Of a stretch of DNA of 13,342 nt, positions 1-7,657 are shown one piece after another. The stretch's first letter is position 1. Each line of letters opens with the position of its first letter. The stretch is from positions 1-13,342 of the forward strand of contig CALIWP010000302.1 of the NCBI GenBank assembly GCA_938046705.1, read 5' to 3'. The notes beneath the pieces are model-generated. The model was given only the letters and a program-made list of their open reading frames with translations. It did no database searches and was not told where the DNA came from. A program made the translations under genes and the position numbers. This stretch comes from an uncultured Campylobacter sp. (GTDB lineage Bacteria; Campylobacterota; Campylobacteria; Campylobacterales; Campylobacteraceae).

Positions 1-449
1 GCTTTAACAGCCAAGATGAAGCGATAGAGGGGATCTCAAGCGGCAAGGTAAACAAGGGCGACGTGGTCGTCATCCGCTACGAAGGGCCGCGCGGAGGCCC
101 GGGCATGCAGGAGATGCTAAGCCCTACAAGCCTAATCATGGGGCGAGGGCTCGGCGCAGACGTGGCGCTGATCACGGACGGGCGTTTTAGCGGCGCTACG
201 AGGGGGCTAAGCGTCGGGCACGTGAGCCCGGAGGCCGCCGAGGGCGGTATGATCGGATTGCTAGAAGACGGCGACATCATCGACATCGACGTGGATACGT
301 ACGCGATCAACGTGCGCCTAAGCGAGGCCGAGATTGCCGAGCGCAGGGCTAAATTTAAGCCGATAGAAAAACCGCTGCCGTATCGCTGGCTGCGAATGTA
401 TCGCAAGCTGGTAACGAATGCTAGCAACGGAGCGATTTTGGAAGCGTAA
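1..449 (+). CDS. ilvD: Dihydroxy-acid dehydratase, C-terminal part (5' end outside window)
   Basis: The frame is open from the window edge (first whole codon at base 3) to TAA at 447-449 and encodes the last 149 residues of a protein that is usually about 560 residues long. The family's C-terminal signatures are present: [13 protein letters not shown], then [16 protein letters not shown] and VGHVSPEA, followed by GG-IG and GD-I-ID. IlvD is the cytoplasmic Fe-S enzyme that dehydrates 2,3-dihydroxy-acids to 2-keto acids in valine, leucine and isoleucine synthesis; the DGRFSG and GHVSPEA segments belong to its C-terminal substrate and metal-binding domain. The GTG at 63 is an internal valine codon, not the start, because the homologous sequence continues upstream ([11 protein letters not shown]...[11 protein letters not shown]). 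A terminator follows 24 bases after the stop, so this is the end of its transcript. Identity is very secure; only the start is missing. Confidence 0.96.
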   Translation, partial: FNSQDEAIEGISSGKVNKGDVVVIRYEGPRGGPGMQEMLSPTSLIMGRGLGADVALITDGRFSGATRGLSVGHVSPEAAEGGMIGLLEDGDIIDIDVDTYAINVRLSEAEIAERRAKFKPIEKPLPYRWLRMYRKLVTNASNGAILEA

Positions 450-472
450 TGAGCCTCAAATTTTAAAACATG

Positions 473-509
473 CCACCGTAAATTTGGGCAAATTTGCGGT
501 GGTTTTGTT
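473..509 (+). terminator. Rho-independent terminator of ilvD
   Basis: A 13-bp stem pairs 473-485 with 490-502 (CCACCG at the base, one T-G wobble, then TAAATTT/AAATTT) around a GGGC tetraloop. It is followed directly by TTTTGTT. It lies 24 bases after the ilvD stop codon and reads in the same direction. Confidence 0.85.
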
Positions 510-556
510 AAATTTGCGCGCTGTTTTTTTGGTAAAAACCTCAAATTTAACGTCAG

Positions 557-712
557 CTAGATATCTCTAATGTTTCGCGCCGCAATATCGGAATAGTGAG
601 ATTTGCTGCGGACTGTCCGCAGGCTGTGACCCAGCACGCCTTTTTTGTTACCTCCGCTTATCTTTTTACGCACCGAGCGATAGTGAAGTAAAAAATCAAA
701 CCGTAAATTCAC
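557..712 (-). other. Unassigned 51-codon open frame, possible small gene or repeat-derived remnant
   Basis: In the 323-base gap between ilvD and the alcohol dehydrogenase, the minus strand is open from a stop at about 730 to TAG at 557-559. The first usable start is GTG at 710-712. The peptide is basic and serine/glycine-rich, with segments FDFLLHYRSVRKK, KKGVLGHSLRTVRSK and SHYSDIAARNIRDI. An internal GTG at 635-637 is preceded, 12 bases away, by GGAGGT, which would give a 25-residue product. The upstream start lies inside the presumed dehydrogenase terminator, which argues against routine expression. I do not recognise a domain. My impression is that peptides like this recur between genes in Campylobacter genomes, so it may mark a dispersed intergenic repeat, but I cannot test that here. 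Confidence 0.3.
606..622. repeat. Perfect short inverted repeat inside the unassigned frame
   Basis: CTGCGGA (606-612) and TCCGCAG (616-622) are perfect reverse complements separated by CTG. No T-run follows on either strand, so it is not an obvious terminator. It is the most structured part of the gap apart from the two terminators. Confidence 0.5.
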
Positions 713-733
713 GATACAATCGCAAATTTACGG
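690..733 (-). terminator. Probable terminator of the alcohol dehydrogenase gene
   Basis: CCGTAAATT (701-709) pairs with AATTTACGG (725-733), and an inner CGAT/ATCG stem (712-715 with 719-722) stacks above a small internal loop. Read on the minus strand, the hairpin is followed by TTTGATTTTTTA (bases 700 to 689), a T-rich tract. It begins 40 bases past the dehydrogenase stop codon. The T-tract is interrupted, so efficiency is uncertain. Confidence 0.6.
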
Positions 734-772
734 AATTTTGCAAAAGATGTCAGTTGGTAAATTTGATCAAAT

Positions 773-1918
773 TTACTTTGCCAGCTCAAAAATCGCTTTG
801 ATATTTTCCTTTGTATAGAGCTTGTCTTTGCGCCAGTTTACCGCGTAGTCGTAGGCTAAATTTACGACTTCCTCTAGCGTTTCGCCCTCTATGCCGACGG
901 ATTTTAGACTAACCGGAGCTCCAATTTTACTAAGCCACGCTTTAAAGGCGGCGATGCCTTCGTCGGCCGAGTTTACACCGAAAATTTCCCTTGCAAAACG
1001 CTCAAATGCGCCCAAATTTCGACTCTTATACCACTTCATCCACGCAGGCATTATGACTGCTAGACCCGCTCCGTGCGCGCAGTTTACGACCGCGCTCATG
1101 GCGTGCTCGAGCATGTGGTTTGGGTAGGAGTAGCCGTGCGTACCGACGTAGGTTAGGCCGTTTAGCGCCATCGTCGCCGCCCAGGCAAACTCGGCTCTAG
1201 CGTCGTAGTTGTCGGGACCAGCTAGTAAAATTTCAGTCGTTTTCATCACGGTTTTGATGTTGGCTTCGATGTAGAGGTTGATGATATCAGGCTGCACTTT
1301 AGCCGTGAAGTATCCCTCGATGCTGTGCGCGATGATATCGGCGGCGGAGTAGGCTAGGTACTCGCGGCTCACGCTAGCTTGCAGCTGCGGGTTTACGACC
1401 GAGACTAGCGGATATAGCACGTCGCCGTGGATGGAGAATTTTTGCTTCGTAGCTTCGTTTGTCACGACTGCGCCCGAGTTCATCTCGCTGCCCGTCGCCG
1501 CAAGGGTGATGACGTCAAAGATTTTTAGTGCGCGACTTGGGTCCTTGCCTGTGAAAAAATCCCACACGTCGCCATCATATAGCGTGCCTGCAGCGATGGC
1601 TTTGGCGCTATCTAGACAGGAGCCTCCGCCTACGCTTAGCACGCTGTCGGCGTTAAATTTCCTAGCTAGCTCGATGCCTTCGTAAACTTTGCTTAGCACG
1701 GGGTTGCTAACCACGCCGCCAAGCTCTATAAACTCTATGCCGTTTTCTTTTAGGCTCGCTGCGACCGTGTCAAAGAGTCCGTCTTTTTTGATGCGTTCGC
1801 TGCCGTAGATCAGTAGGGTTCTTTTAGCGTCAAATTTGCGCATATAAAGCCCGATATTTCGCTCTTTGCCTCTGCCGAATTGTATTTTTGTGGGGTTGTG
1901 AAAAGTGAAGTCAAACAT
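773..1918 (-). CDS. Iron-containing (group III) alcohol dehydrogenase, YqhD/butanol dehydrogenase type
   Basis: This 381-residue cytoplasmic oxidoreductase belongs to the metal-dependent group III alcohol dehydrogenases, which interconvert aldehydes or ketones and alcohols with NAD(P)H. The N-terminal Rossmann-like half contains the nucleotide-binding GGGS motif (residues 97-100, within SVGGGSCLDSAKA). The C-terminal helical half carries the metal-binding set Asp194, His198, His268 and His282, with the same spacing as the YqhD ligands. NAATGSE-type family sequence appears as AATGSEMNSGAV (140-151). Length is normal for YqhD-like enzymes (about 380-390). ATG at 1916-1918 is preceded by AAGGAG (1925-1930) at good spacing. 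The gene has its own -10 box and terminator, so it looks monocistronic although it follows the cytochrome bd operon on the same strand. A long inverted repeat covers its promoter, ribosome binding site and start. Physiological substrate cannot be told from sequence; aldehyde detoxification is plausible. Confidence 0.93.
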   Translation of the reverse strand: MFDFTFHNPTKIQFGRGKERNIGLYMRKFDAKRTLLIYGSERIKKDGLFDTVAASLKENGIEFIELGGVVSNPVLSKVYEGIELARKFNADSVLSVGGGSCLDSAKAIAAGTLYDGDVWDFFTGKDPSRALKIFDVITLAATGSEMNSGAVVTNEATKQKFSIHGDVLYPLVSVVNPQLQASVSREYLAYSAADIIAHSIEGYFTAKVQPDIINLYIEANIKTVMKTTEILLAGPDNYDARAEFAWAATMALNGLTYVGTHGYSYPNHMLEHAMSAVVNCAHGAGLAVIMPAWMKWYKSRNLGAFERFAREIFGVNSADEGIAAFKAWLSKIGAPVSLKSVGIEGETLEEVVNLAYDYAVNWRKDKLYTKENIKAIFELAK

Positions 1919-1983
1919 CTCGTTCTCCTTAAAATTTTAGCCTCATTATAGCGACAAAAGCTAAAATTTAAGTAGAACGAGAT
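1917..1983 (-). promoter_or_regulatory. Long inverted repeat enclosing the dehydrogenase promoter, ribosome binding site and start
   Basis: Bases 1917-1940 and 1961-1983 are reverse complements over 23-24 bases, with one mismatch and one single-base bulge. The intervening 20 bases contain a TATAAT box (minus strand, 1945-1950). In minus-strand RNA coming from the cyd operon, the 5' arm (1983-1961) would pair with the 3' arm, which holds AAGGAG (1925-1930) and the first two bases of the ATG. RNA started from the local TATAAT would begin near 1938 and lack the 5' arm, leaving the ribosome site free. The structure is seen directly; its role is inferred. Confidence 0.7.
1945..1950 (-). promoter_or_regulatory. 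-10 box of the alcohol dehydrogenase promoter
   Basis: TATAAT on the minus strand, 26 bases before the ATG, in the loop of the inverted repeat. No clear -35 box is visible, which is usual for epsilonproteobacterial sigma-70 promoters. The predicted leader is about 20 bases. Confidence 0.6.
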
Positions 1984-1997
1984 TTACGGATCAGCGC

Positions 1998-2126
1998 TTA
2001 TTCGCGCAAATTTCCAAAGTATTTGTCGTCGTTTTTCTCGACATGTTTGATGTTAAAATGGACGAATTTATATCCGCCAAAAAGCGCCAAAACCCAAAGA
2101 AAAAGAAAAACTATCGCTTCTATCAT
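1998..2126 (-). CDS. 42-residue single-span membrane protein at the end of the cyd operon, candidate CydX-like subunit
   Basis: This small gene starts at ATG 2124-2126, preceded by AAGGA (2132-2136) that overlaps the cydB stop codon, so translation is coupled to cydB. The product has a hydrophobic segment at residues 2-20 (IEAIVFLFLWVLALFGGY) followed by a charged, soluble tail ending DDKYFGNLRE. This resembles in size, topology and position the small subunits of cytochrome bd oxidases (CydX, about 37 residues, encoded just after cydB in E. coli), which stabilise the haem site. The sequence itself is not convincingly like E. coli CydX, so the role is inferred from position. The frame continues upstream to 2201 as antisense-free reading through the cydB end, but that extension lacks a ribosome site and is not part of the gene. 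Confidence 0.75.
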   Translation of the reverse strand: MIEAIVFLFLWVLALFGGYKFVHFNIKHVEKNDDKYFGNLRE

Positions 2127-2134
2127 TTTTATCC

Positions 2135-3253
2135 TTAATATGCGTGATGATCGTGCTTGATCTCGTCGGCCGTGATCTTTTTGCTGTCCATCGCGCGCCA
2201 AACGACGAAAATATAGCCCAAAACAAACGGCACTAGTAGGCTCACGTAGGCCATAACGTTTAGCGTGTAGTGGCTAGAGCTTGCGTTTTTGATTGTGAGC
2301 GAGCTTTGTAAATTTGAAAACGACGGATAAAACGCCGTATCCGCAAGGCCTGCTATCAAAAATAGTCCCGTAACCGTTAGCACTACGCCCACGCCGTAAG
2401 GCACTACGCCGTAGATACTGGTCGTAAACGCACCCTTAAATATACCAAAAAGCACGAGTCCGACGCCTATAACTATCATTGCAGCTACAAGCGGCATCTG
2501 GAGTAAATTTAGAGCGTATTTAAAGCCAACTAGGCTCACTACGCCGCTCTCGTCGTATGCAAAACCGGCTTTGGTAAATATCCAAGCGATGAAGATCAAA
2601 AAGAACGGCAAAAACAAAATCGTATTTTTTAGCGCCGCTTTTTTGGCGTTGGCTCTTATCTCGGCATCGTCGATGTTGTTGATGAGGTAGAGCGCTCCGC
2701 CCACGCGAGCTAGGAAAAACATCGCGATACCGAGTGGATAGAGCATGATGTTGCCCAGCGCTTCAAGTCCGCGAAACGGCGTCTGCCACTGTACGAAGTT
2801 GTGCTCGTTTAGTAAAAAGTCGCTACCCGAAAAAAACGTGCTAACCGCCATACCAATGAGTATAACGCCCAAAGAGCCGTTTATGAAAAGGAAAATTTCA
2901 TAGGTTTTTTGGCCTAGGAAGTTGTCCGGTTTTTTGCGGTATTCGTAGCTCACGGCTTGGAGGATAAAGCAAAACAAAATCGCCAGCCACACCCAGTACG
3001 CACCGCCGAAGCTTGTCGCGTAAAACAGCGGAAACGCCGCAAAGCACGCGCCGCCAAACATTACGAGCGTAGTAAACGTAAGCTCCCATTTGCGCCCGAT
3101 AGAATTTATCACCATGTCCTTTTGCAGCTCGTTTTTGCAAAGTCCGAAAAGTAGCGTCTGTCCGCCCTGAACGAACATCATAAACACTAGCAAACCGCCT
3201 AGCAAGCTAACTACGCACCACCAGTAAATTTGTAAAAATTCTAAACTAAGCAT
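2135..3253 (-). CDS. cydB: Cytochrome bd ubiquinol/menaquinol oxidase subunit II, Bacteroidota-like type
   Basis: CydB is the integral membrane partner of CydA in the terminal oxidase that reduces oxygen to water with quinol. The 372-residue product has about eight to nine hydrophobic spans and aligns from its start with E. coli CydB: YWW at 10-12, NSI at 50-52, GGACFAAFP corresponding to GGALFAAWP, then an R-rich turn and a C-terminal LPF-IF-W segment. I place the start at ATG 3251-3253, because AGGA lies 10 bases upstream; the TTG at 3260-3262 would be too close to it. The start overlaps the cydA stop by eight bases (ATGCTTAG), so the two are translationally coupled. The usual TDGFDMG near residue 28 is replaced by FVQGGQT, and WDGNQVW by WELTFTT, as I recall from Bacteroides-type CydB. 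Membrane, subunit assignment secure. Confidence 0.93.
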   Translation of the reverse strand: MLSLEFLQIYWWCVVSLLGGLLVFMMFVQGGQTLLFGLCKNELQKDMVINSIGRKWELTFTTLVMFGGACFAAFPLFYATSFGGAYWVWLAILFCFILQAVSYEYRKKPDNFLGQKTYEIFLFINGSLGVILIGMAVSTFFSGSDFLLNEHNFVQWQTPFRGLEALGNIMLYPLGIAMFFLARVGGALYLINNIDDAEIRANAKKAALKNTILFLPFFLIFIAWIFTKAGFAYDESGVVSLVGFKYALNLLQMPLVAAMIVIGVGLVLFGIFKGAFTTSIYGVVPYGVGVVLTVTGLFLIAGLADTAFYPSFSNLQSSLTIKNASSSHYTLNVMAYVSLLVPFVLGYIFVVWRAMDSKKITADEIKHDHHAY

Positions 3254-4775
3254 GGTTTTCAAATCCTATTTTTATCTGTTTTAGCATGATTTTTATCTCG
3301 GCTATCAAAAGCGCCGTAAATAAAACGGCAAATAGCCAGAACGAAATTTTGATGTTGGTGTCGGCTAAATTCGTCGCTCCCACGCCCACGGTCATGAGGT
3401 CTTGCACGACCCACGGCTGACGCCCTACTTCGGCTACTATCCAGCCCGCCTCGATCGCCACTAGTCCTAGCGGGATACTAAATACGCACGCCCACAGCAG
3501 CTTTTTGAAATTTTCGATATCGTTTGCCATCGTAAGATACGTAACGACCAAAAATAAAGCCAAAAAGTAAGTACCAAGAGCCACCATCAAGTGAAAGCTA
3601 TAAAACGTAATACCGACCGGCGGCACGGCGCTTTCCGGGGATTTTAGGTATCCGTAGCCTAGAAATTTCATATTTTGAGCCAGAGTTTGCTCGGCTTGCT
3701 CCATCGCGGCTTTATCGCCCGTTTTTTTAGCGGCGTTGTAGCTAGCTAGCGCGCTAACGGCTAGCGAGCCTTTGGCCATCTTGCTTGCGACGCTCTCTAT
3801 ATTTTGCGCTTCGTTGCCGTAGACTAAATCCTCGATGCCCGGAGTAAAGCTATCAAATTTTCTAGTAGCCATGATTCCAAGCGCGTAAGGCACTTTTAGT
3901 TCGAGTAAAAACGCGTCCTTGCCGTCGCCATGTTTTTTAGACGGATCTAGTACGCCCATCGCGACTAGGCCGGCATTTTGTTCGCCTTTATAAAGGCCTT
4001 CCATCGCGGCTAGTTTCATAGGCTGGGTGCGCGCGACCTGATATGCGCTCTCGTCGCCGCTAAACATCAAAAACAGCGACGTAACGAGTCCAAAGCTTGC
4101 CGCTACGACGATTGATTTTTTAGCCATGATTAGGTGGCGTCCTTTTAGGATAAACCACGCTGAAATTCCTATCACGAAAAGCGCGCTAGCAACGTAGCCG
4201 CTAGTTACGGTGTGTAAAAATTTGATGATACCTACCGGGCTAAGAGCGACCTCGAAGAAATTTTCCATTTCCATTCTTGCGGTTGCGGGGTTAAATTTCA
4301 TACCCACCGGATATTGCATCCAGCCGTTTGCGATGAGGATCCAAAGCGCGCTCAAATTTGAACCGATAGCCACGAGCCAGGTTGAGATGAGGTGAAATTT
4401 CTTGCTAACCTTATCCCAGCCAAAAAACATAACGGCAAAGAACGTCGCCTCCATAAAGAACGCGAGCAAGCCCTCGATAGCTAGCGGTGCGCCGAAGATG
4501 TCGCCGACAAACCAGCTGTAGTTCGCCCAGTTGGTGCCGAACTCAAATTCCATTATGATACCGGTAGCTACGCCGATAGCGAAGTTTATACCGAAGAGTT
4601 TGAGCCAAAATTTGGTGATTTTTAGCCACTGCTCGTTACCGGTTTTGACGTAGATACTCTCCATAATGGCGATGATAAAGCTAAGTCCCAGCGTGAGCGG
4701 AACAAACAAAAAGTGGTATATGGCGGTGAGCGCAAACTGCGCCCTAGACCAATCGACCGAAGCGATTTCAGACAT
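3246..4775 (-). CDS. cydA: Cytochrome bd quinol oxidase subunit I
   Basis: CydA binds all three haems and the quinol in the cytochrome bd oxidase, a high-affinity oxygen reductase suited to microaerobic life. The 509-residue product (E. coli 522) keeps the functional residues: His21 (haem b595 ligand), Glu101 and Glu109 in DIFGAPLAIEGL...FFMEAT, His188 and Met397 (haem b558 ligands, in FLHTVTSGY and YSFHLMVALG), the quinol-loop pair Lys254/Glu259 (MKLAAME) after GDESAYQ, and GRQPW at 451-455. About nine membrane spans are visible. ATG at 4773-4775 follows AAAGGA (4781-4786), which lies within the end of the DUF4492 gene; a single base separates that gene's TAA from this ATG. The gene overlaps cydB at its 3' end. 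The residue between 340 and 370 forms a charged, alanine-rich insertion (NAAKKTGDKAAMEQAEQ), not unusual for long-form CydA. Very secure. Confidence 0.97.
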   Translation of the reverse strand: MSEIASVDWSRAQFALTAIYHFLFVPLTLGLSFIIAIMESIYVKTGNEQWLKITKFWLKLFGINFAIGVATGIIMEFEFGTNWANYSWFVGDIFGAPLAIEGLLAFFMEATFFAVMFFGWDKVSKKFHLISTWLVAIGSNLSALWILIANGWMQYPVGMKFNPATARMEMENFFEVALSPVGIIKFLHTVTSGYVASALFVIGISAWFILKGRHLIMAKKSIVVAASFGLVTSLFLMFSGDESAYQVARTQPMKLAAMEGLYKGEQNAGLVAMGVLDPSKKHGDGKDAFLLELKVPYALGIMATRKFDSFTPGIEDLVYGNEAQNIESVASKMAKGSLAVSALASYNAAKKTGDKAAMEQAEQTLAQNMKFLGYGYLKSPESAVPPVGITFYSFHLMVALGTYFLALFLVVTYLTMANDIENFKKLLWACVFSIPLGLVAIEAGWIVAEVGRQPWVVQDLMTVGVGATNLADTNIKISFWLFAVLFTALLIAEIKIMLKQIKIGFENHA

Positions 4776-4776
4776 T

Positions 4777-4992
4777 TTATTCCTTTGTCAAATTTGAGAT
4801 GACGAAGTCCGCTTTGGCCTCGTCGCTCTTAAATTTTGAATTTAAACTTTCATCAAAGATAAATACTTTTAAAATCCCGAACATTATAAGCAGCTTGATA
4901 GCTATCACGAGCCACAAGCTCTTTCCGAGCTTCATGTTCCTAAAGCCGTCTATATACAAAGACGAGATGTTTTTAATATATTTTTTAATCAT
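4777..4992 (-). CDS. DUF4492 family small membrane protein, first gene of the cyd operon
   Basis: The 71-residue product begins with a basic segment, then IDGFRNMKLGKSLW (residues 14-27) and a single hydrophobic span (LVIAIKLLIMFGILKVFIF, about 28-46), followed by a charged tail. The DGFRxMxxGKxLW-IxLIKLxIMF pattern is what I know as DUF4492, a family of about 70-80 residues found directly in front of cydA in Bacteroidota. Its function is not established; position suggests a role in assembly or stability of cytochrome bd. TAA lies one base before the cydA ATG and the cydA ribosome site is inside its last codons, so the two are co-translated. The ATG at 4990-4992 has only a weak ribosome site (TTAAG-like); there is no better in-frame start. 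The leader upstream is very AT-rich and contains a possible TATATT -10. Confidence 0.85.
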   Translation of the reverse strand: MIKKYIKNISSLYIDGFRNMKLGKSLWLVIAIKLLIMFGILKVFIFDESLNSKFKSDEAKADFVISNLTKE

Positions 4993-5022
4993 AACTTAAC
5001 ATACTACAGAAATTTAACTTAA

Positions 5023-5028
5023 AATATA
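5023..5028 (-). promoter_or_regulatory. Possible -10 box of the cyd operon
   Basis: TATATT on the minus strand, 30 bases before the DUF4492 ATG, in the 132-base AT-rich region that separates it from divergent pyrG. Several other AT-rich hexamers nearby would serve as well, so the choice is tentative. I saw no clear operator. Confidence 0.3.
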
Positions 5029-5092
5029 ATTTTAAAGTTTTGATTTTATAAAATTATTTATGCTCTCAAGCGTTTATAAATTTTAAATAAGG

Positions 5093-5098
5093 TATAAT
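5093..5098 (+). promoter_or_regulatory. -10 box of the pyrG promoter
   Basis: TATAAT preceded by AAGG, 26 bases before the pyrG ATG, in an AT-rich stretch with no clear -35 box. A perfect -10 at this spacing is typical for Campylobacter housekeeping promoters. Confidence 0.65.
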
Positions 5099-5106
5099 CT
5101 CGCTAA

Positions 5107-6789
<1,683 letters not shown>

Positions 6790-6791
6790 TC

Positions 6792-6825
6792 AAATTTAGA
6801 GCCGCTCGGCTCTAAATTTTCTTTT
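6792..6825. terminator. Bidirectional terminator between pyrG and the ATP-grasp gene
   Basis: AAATTTAGAGCC (6792-6803) pairs perfectly with GGCTCTAAATTT (6808-6819) around a GCTC loop. On the plus strand it is followed by TCTTTTCC, and on the minus strand by TGATTATTTT. It starts two bases after the pyrG stop codon and contains the stop codon (6812-6814) of the converging gene, so it most likely ends both transcripts. Confidence 0.85.
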
Positions 6826-7654
6826 CCGCGACAAATTTATCTAGGATTACTTTTACGAATTTTTCGGTAGAGTTTTTGCCGTAGCTAAAATAAAGACTAG
6901 GCTCGATAAGCTCGACTTCGTTGATTAAAATTTTATCTTTTGCGCCGATTAGATCTATCCTTGCGTAGACGGGATTAAAGGCAAGCCTAGCTAAAACGTC
7001 TCGTGCGATGTTTAGAAAGGCTGCAGTCGGCTCTACCGAGCTAATCTTAACGCCGAAATTCGAGTTTGCCCTATAATCGTCGCTAGCGGGCGAGCGGCGT
7101 ACGGCGTGAGAAAAAACTCCGCCTAAAAATATCAAGCAAATTTCGCCGCTAACGGCGATCTCTTCGATAAAAGGCTGAAGCAAAGCTCCGTTTTTATATT
7201 CGCTTAAATTTGATATTTCGTCGATTTTAGCTACGCCGTTGCCGCTCTGTCCGACGAGCGGCTTTATCACGCCGCCCGGGCAAATTCGCCTTAGCTCTTC
7301 TATATTTTCATCGCCGTTTAAAAGCGTGCTAGGGATCGCGGGAAGTCCTAAGGCTTCAAGTTCTAAGAGGTATTTTTTCGATAAATTCCAGCGCACGATC
7401 TCGGCGCCGTTTATTATCTTTGCTCCGCTTTTTTCAAGCTCGCTCAAAAACGATAAAAATTTAGCCGCGTCTAGGCTGTAATCCCAAGCCGCAAGCGGCA
7501 AAATCAAAGAATCTTCGTCTAGCGAACCGACGTCTAAATTTTGCCACGGCACTATCTCGCACTGTGCGCCGCCGTCGCTAAACGTGCGGCTTAAATTTTG
7601 CAAGTCCTCGTTGCCCTTTGCGTAAGCAAGGCAACTTAAGATAAAAATCCTCAC
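6812..7654 (-). CDS. Orphan ATP-grasp ligase (DcsG/RimK/glutathione-synthetase-like), last gene of a metal-uptake operon
   Basis: The 280-residue product resembles ATP-grasp enzymes of the glutathione-synthetase/RimK group, in particular the branch that includes the cycloserine-pathway protein DcsG. These enzymes join a carboxylate to an amine using ATP. Visible signs: an N-terminal beta-alpha domain starting RIFILSCLAY, AWDYSLD (56-62), VVRWN-K-type IVRWNLSKKYLLELEALGLP (87-105), ATP-binding Lys131 in VIKPLVGQSGNGV, GEICLIFLGGVFSHAVRR (170-187), and the metal-binding ARID (231-234) and NEVELIEPSLYF (245-256). The start is GTG 7652-7654, three bases after... the upstream ATPase stop at 7658-7660, with only a weak GTAGAG ribosome site, which suggests coupling. 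No partner biosynthetic gene is in the window, so the substrate is unknown: a small peptide, metallophore or protein tail are possible. Family secure, function not. Confidence 0.8.
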   Translation of the reverse strand: MRIFILSCLAYAKGNEDLQNLSRTFSDGGAQCEIVPWQNLDVGSLDEDSLILPLAAWDYSLDAAKFLSFLSELEKSGAKIINGAEIVRWNLSKKYLLELEALGLPAIPSTLLNGDENIEELRRICPGGVIKPLVGQSGNGVAKIDEISNLSEYKNGALLQPFIEEIAVSGEICLIFLGGVFSHAVRRSPASDDYRANSNFGVKISSVEPTAAFLNIARDVLARLAFNPVYARIDLIGAKDKILINEVELIEPSLYFSYGKNSTEKFVKVILDKFVAEKKI

Positions 7655-7657
7655 GCG

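Noticed and set aside
77..544. 155-codon minus-strand open frame across the ilvD end
   Set aside because: It is antisense to conserved IlvD sequence, low in complexity (serine/proline/arginine-rich) and has no ribosome site; it runs through the ilvD terminator.
1917..1983. Reading the long inverted repeat as a plain terminator of the cyd operon
   Set aside because: No T-run follows on either strand, and the 3' arm includes a start codon and ribosome site, which fits a translational or operator role better.
2127..2201. Upstream extension of the 42-residue membrane protein by 25 codons
   Set aside because: It would overlap the coding end of cydB with no ribosome site, and gives a hydrophilic arginine-rich tail before a span that already starts neatly at the ATG with AAGGA.
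3254..3262. TTG start for cydB
   Set aside because: The AGGA ribosome site is too close to the TTG but well spaced for ATG 3251-3253, and the ATG start matches the E. coli CydB N-terminus.
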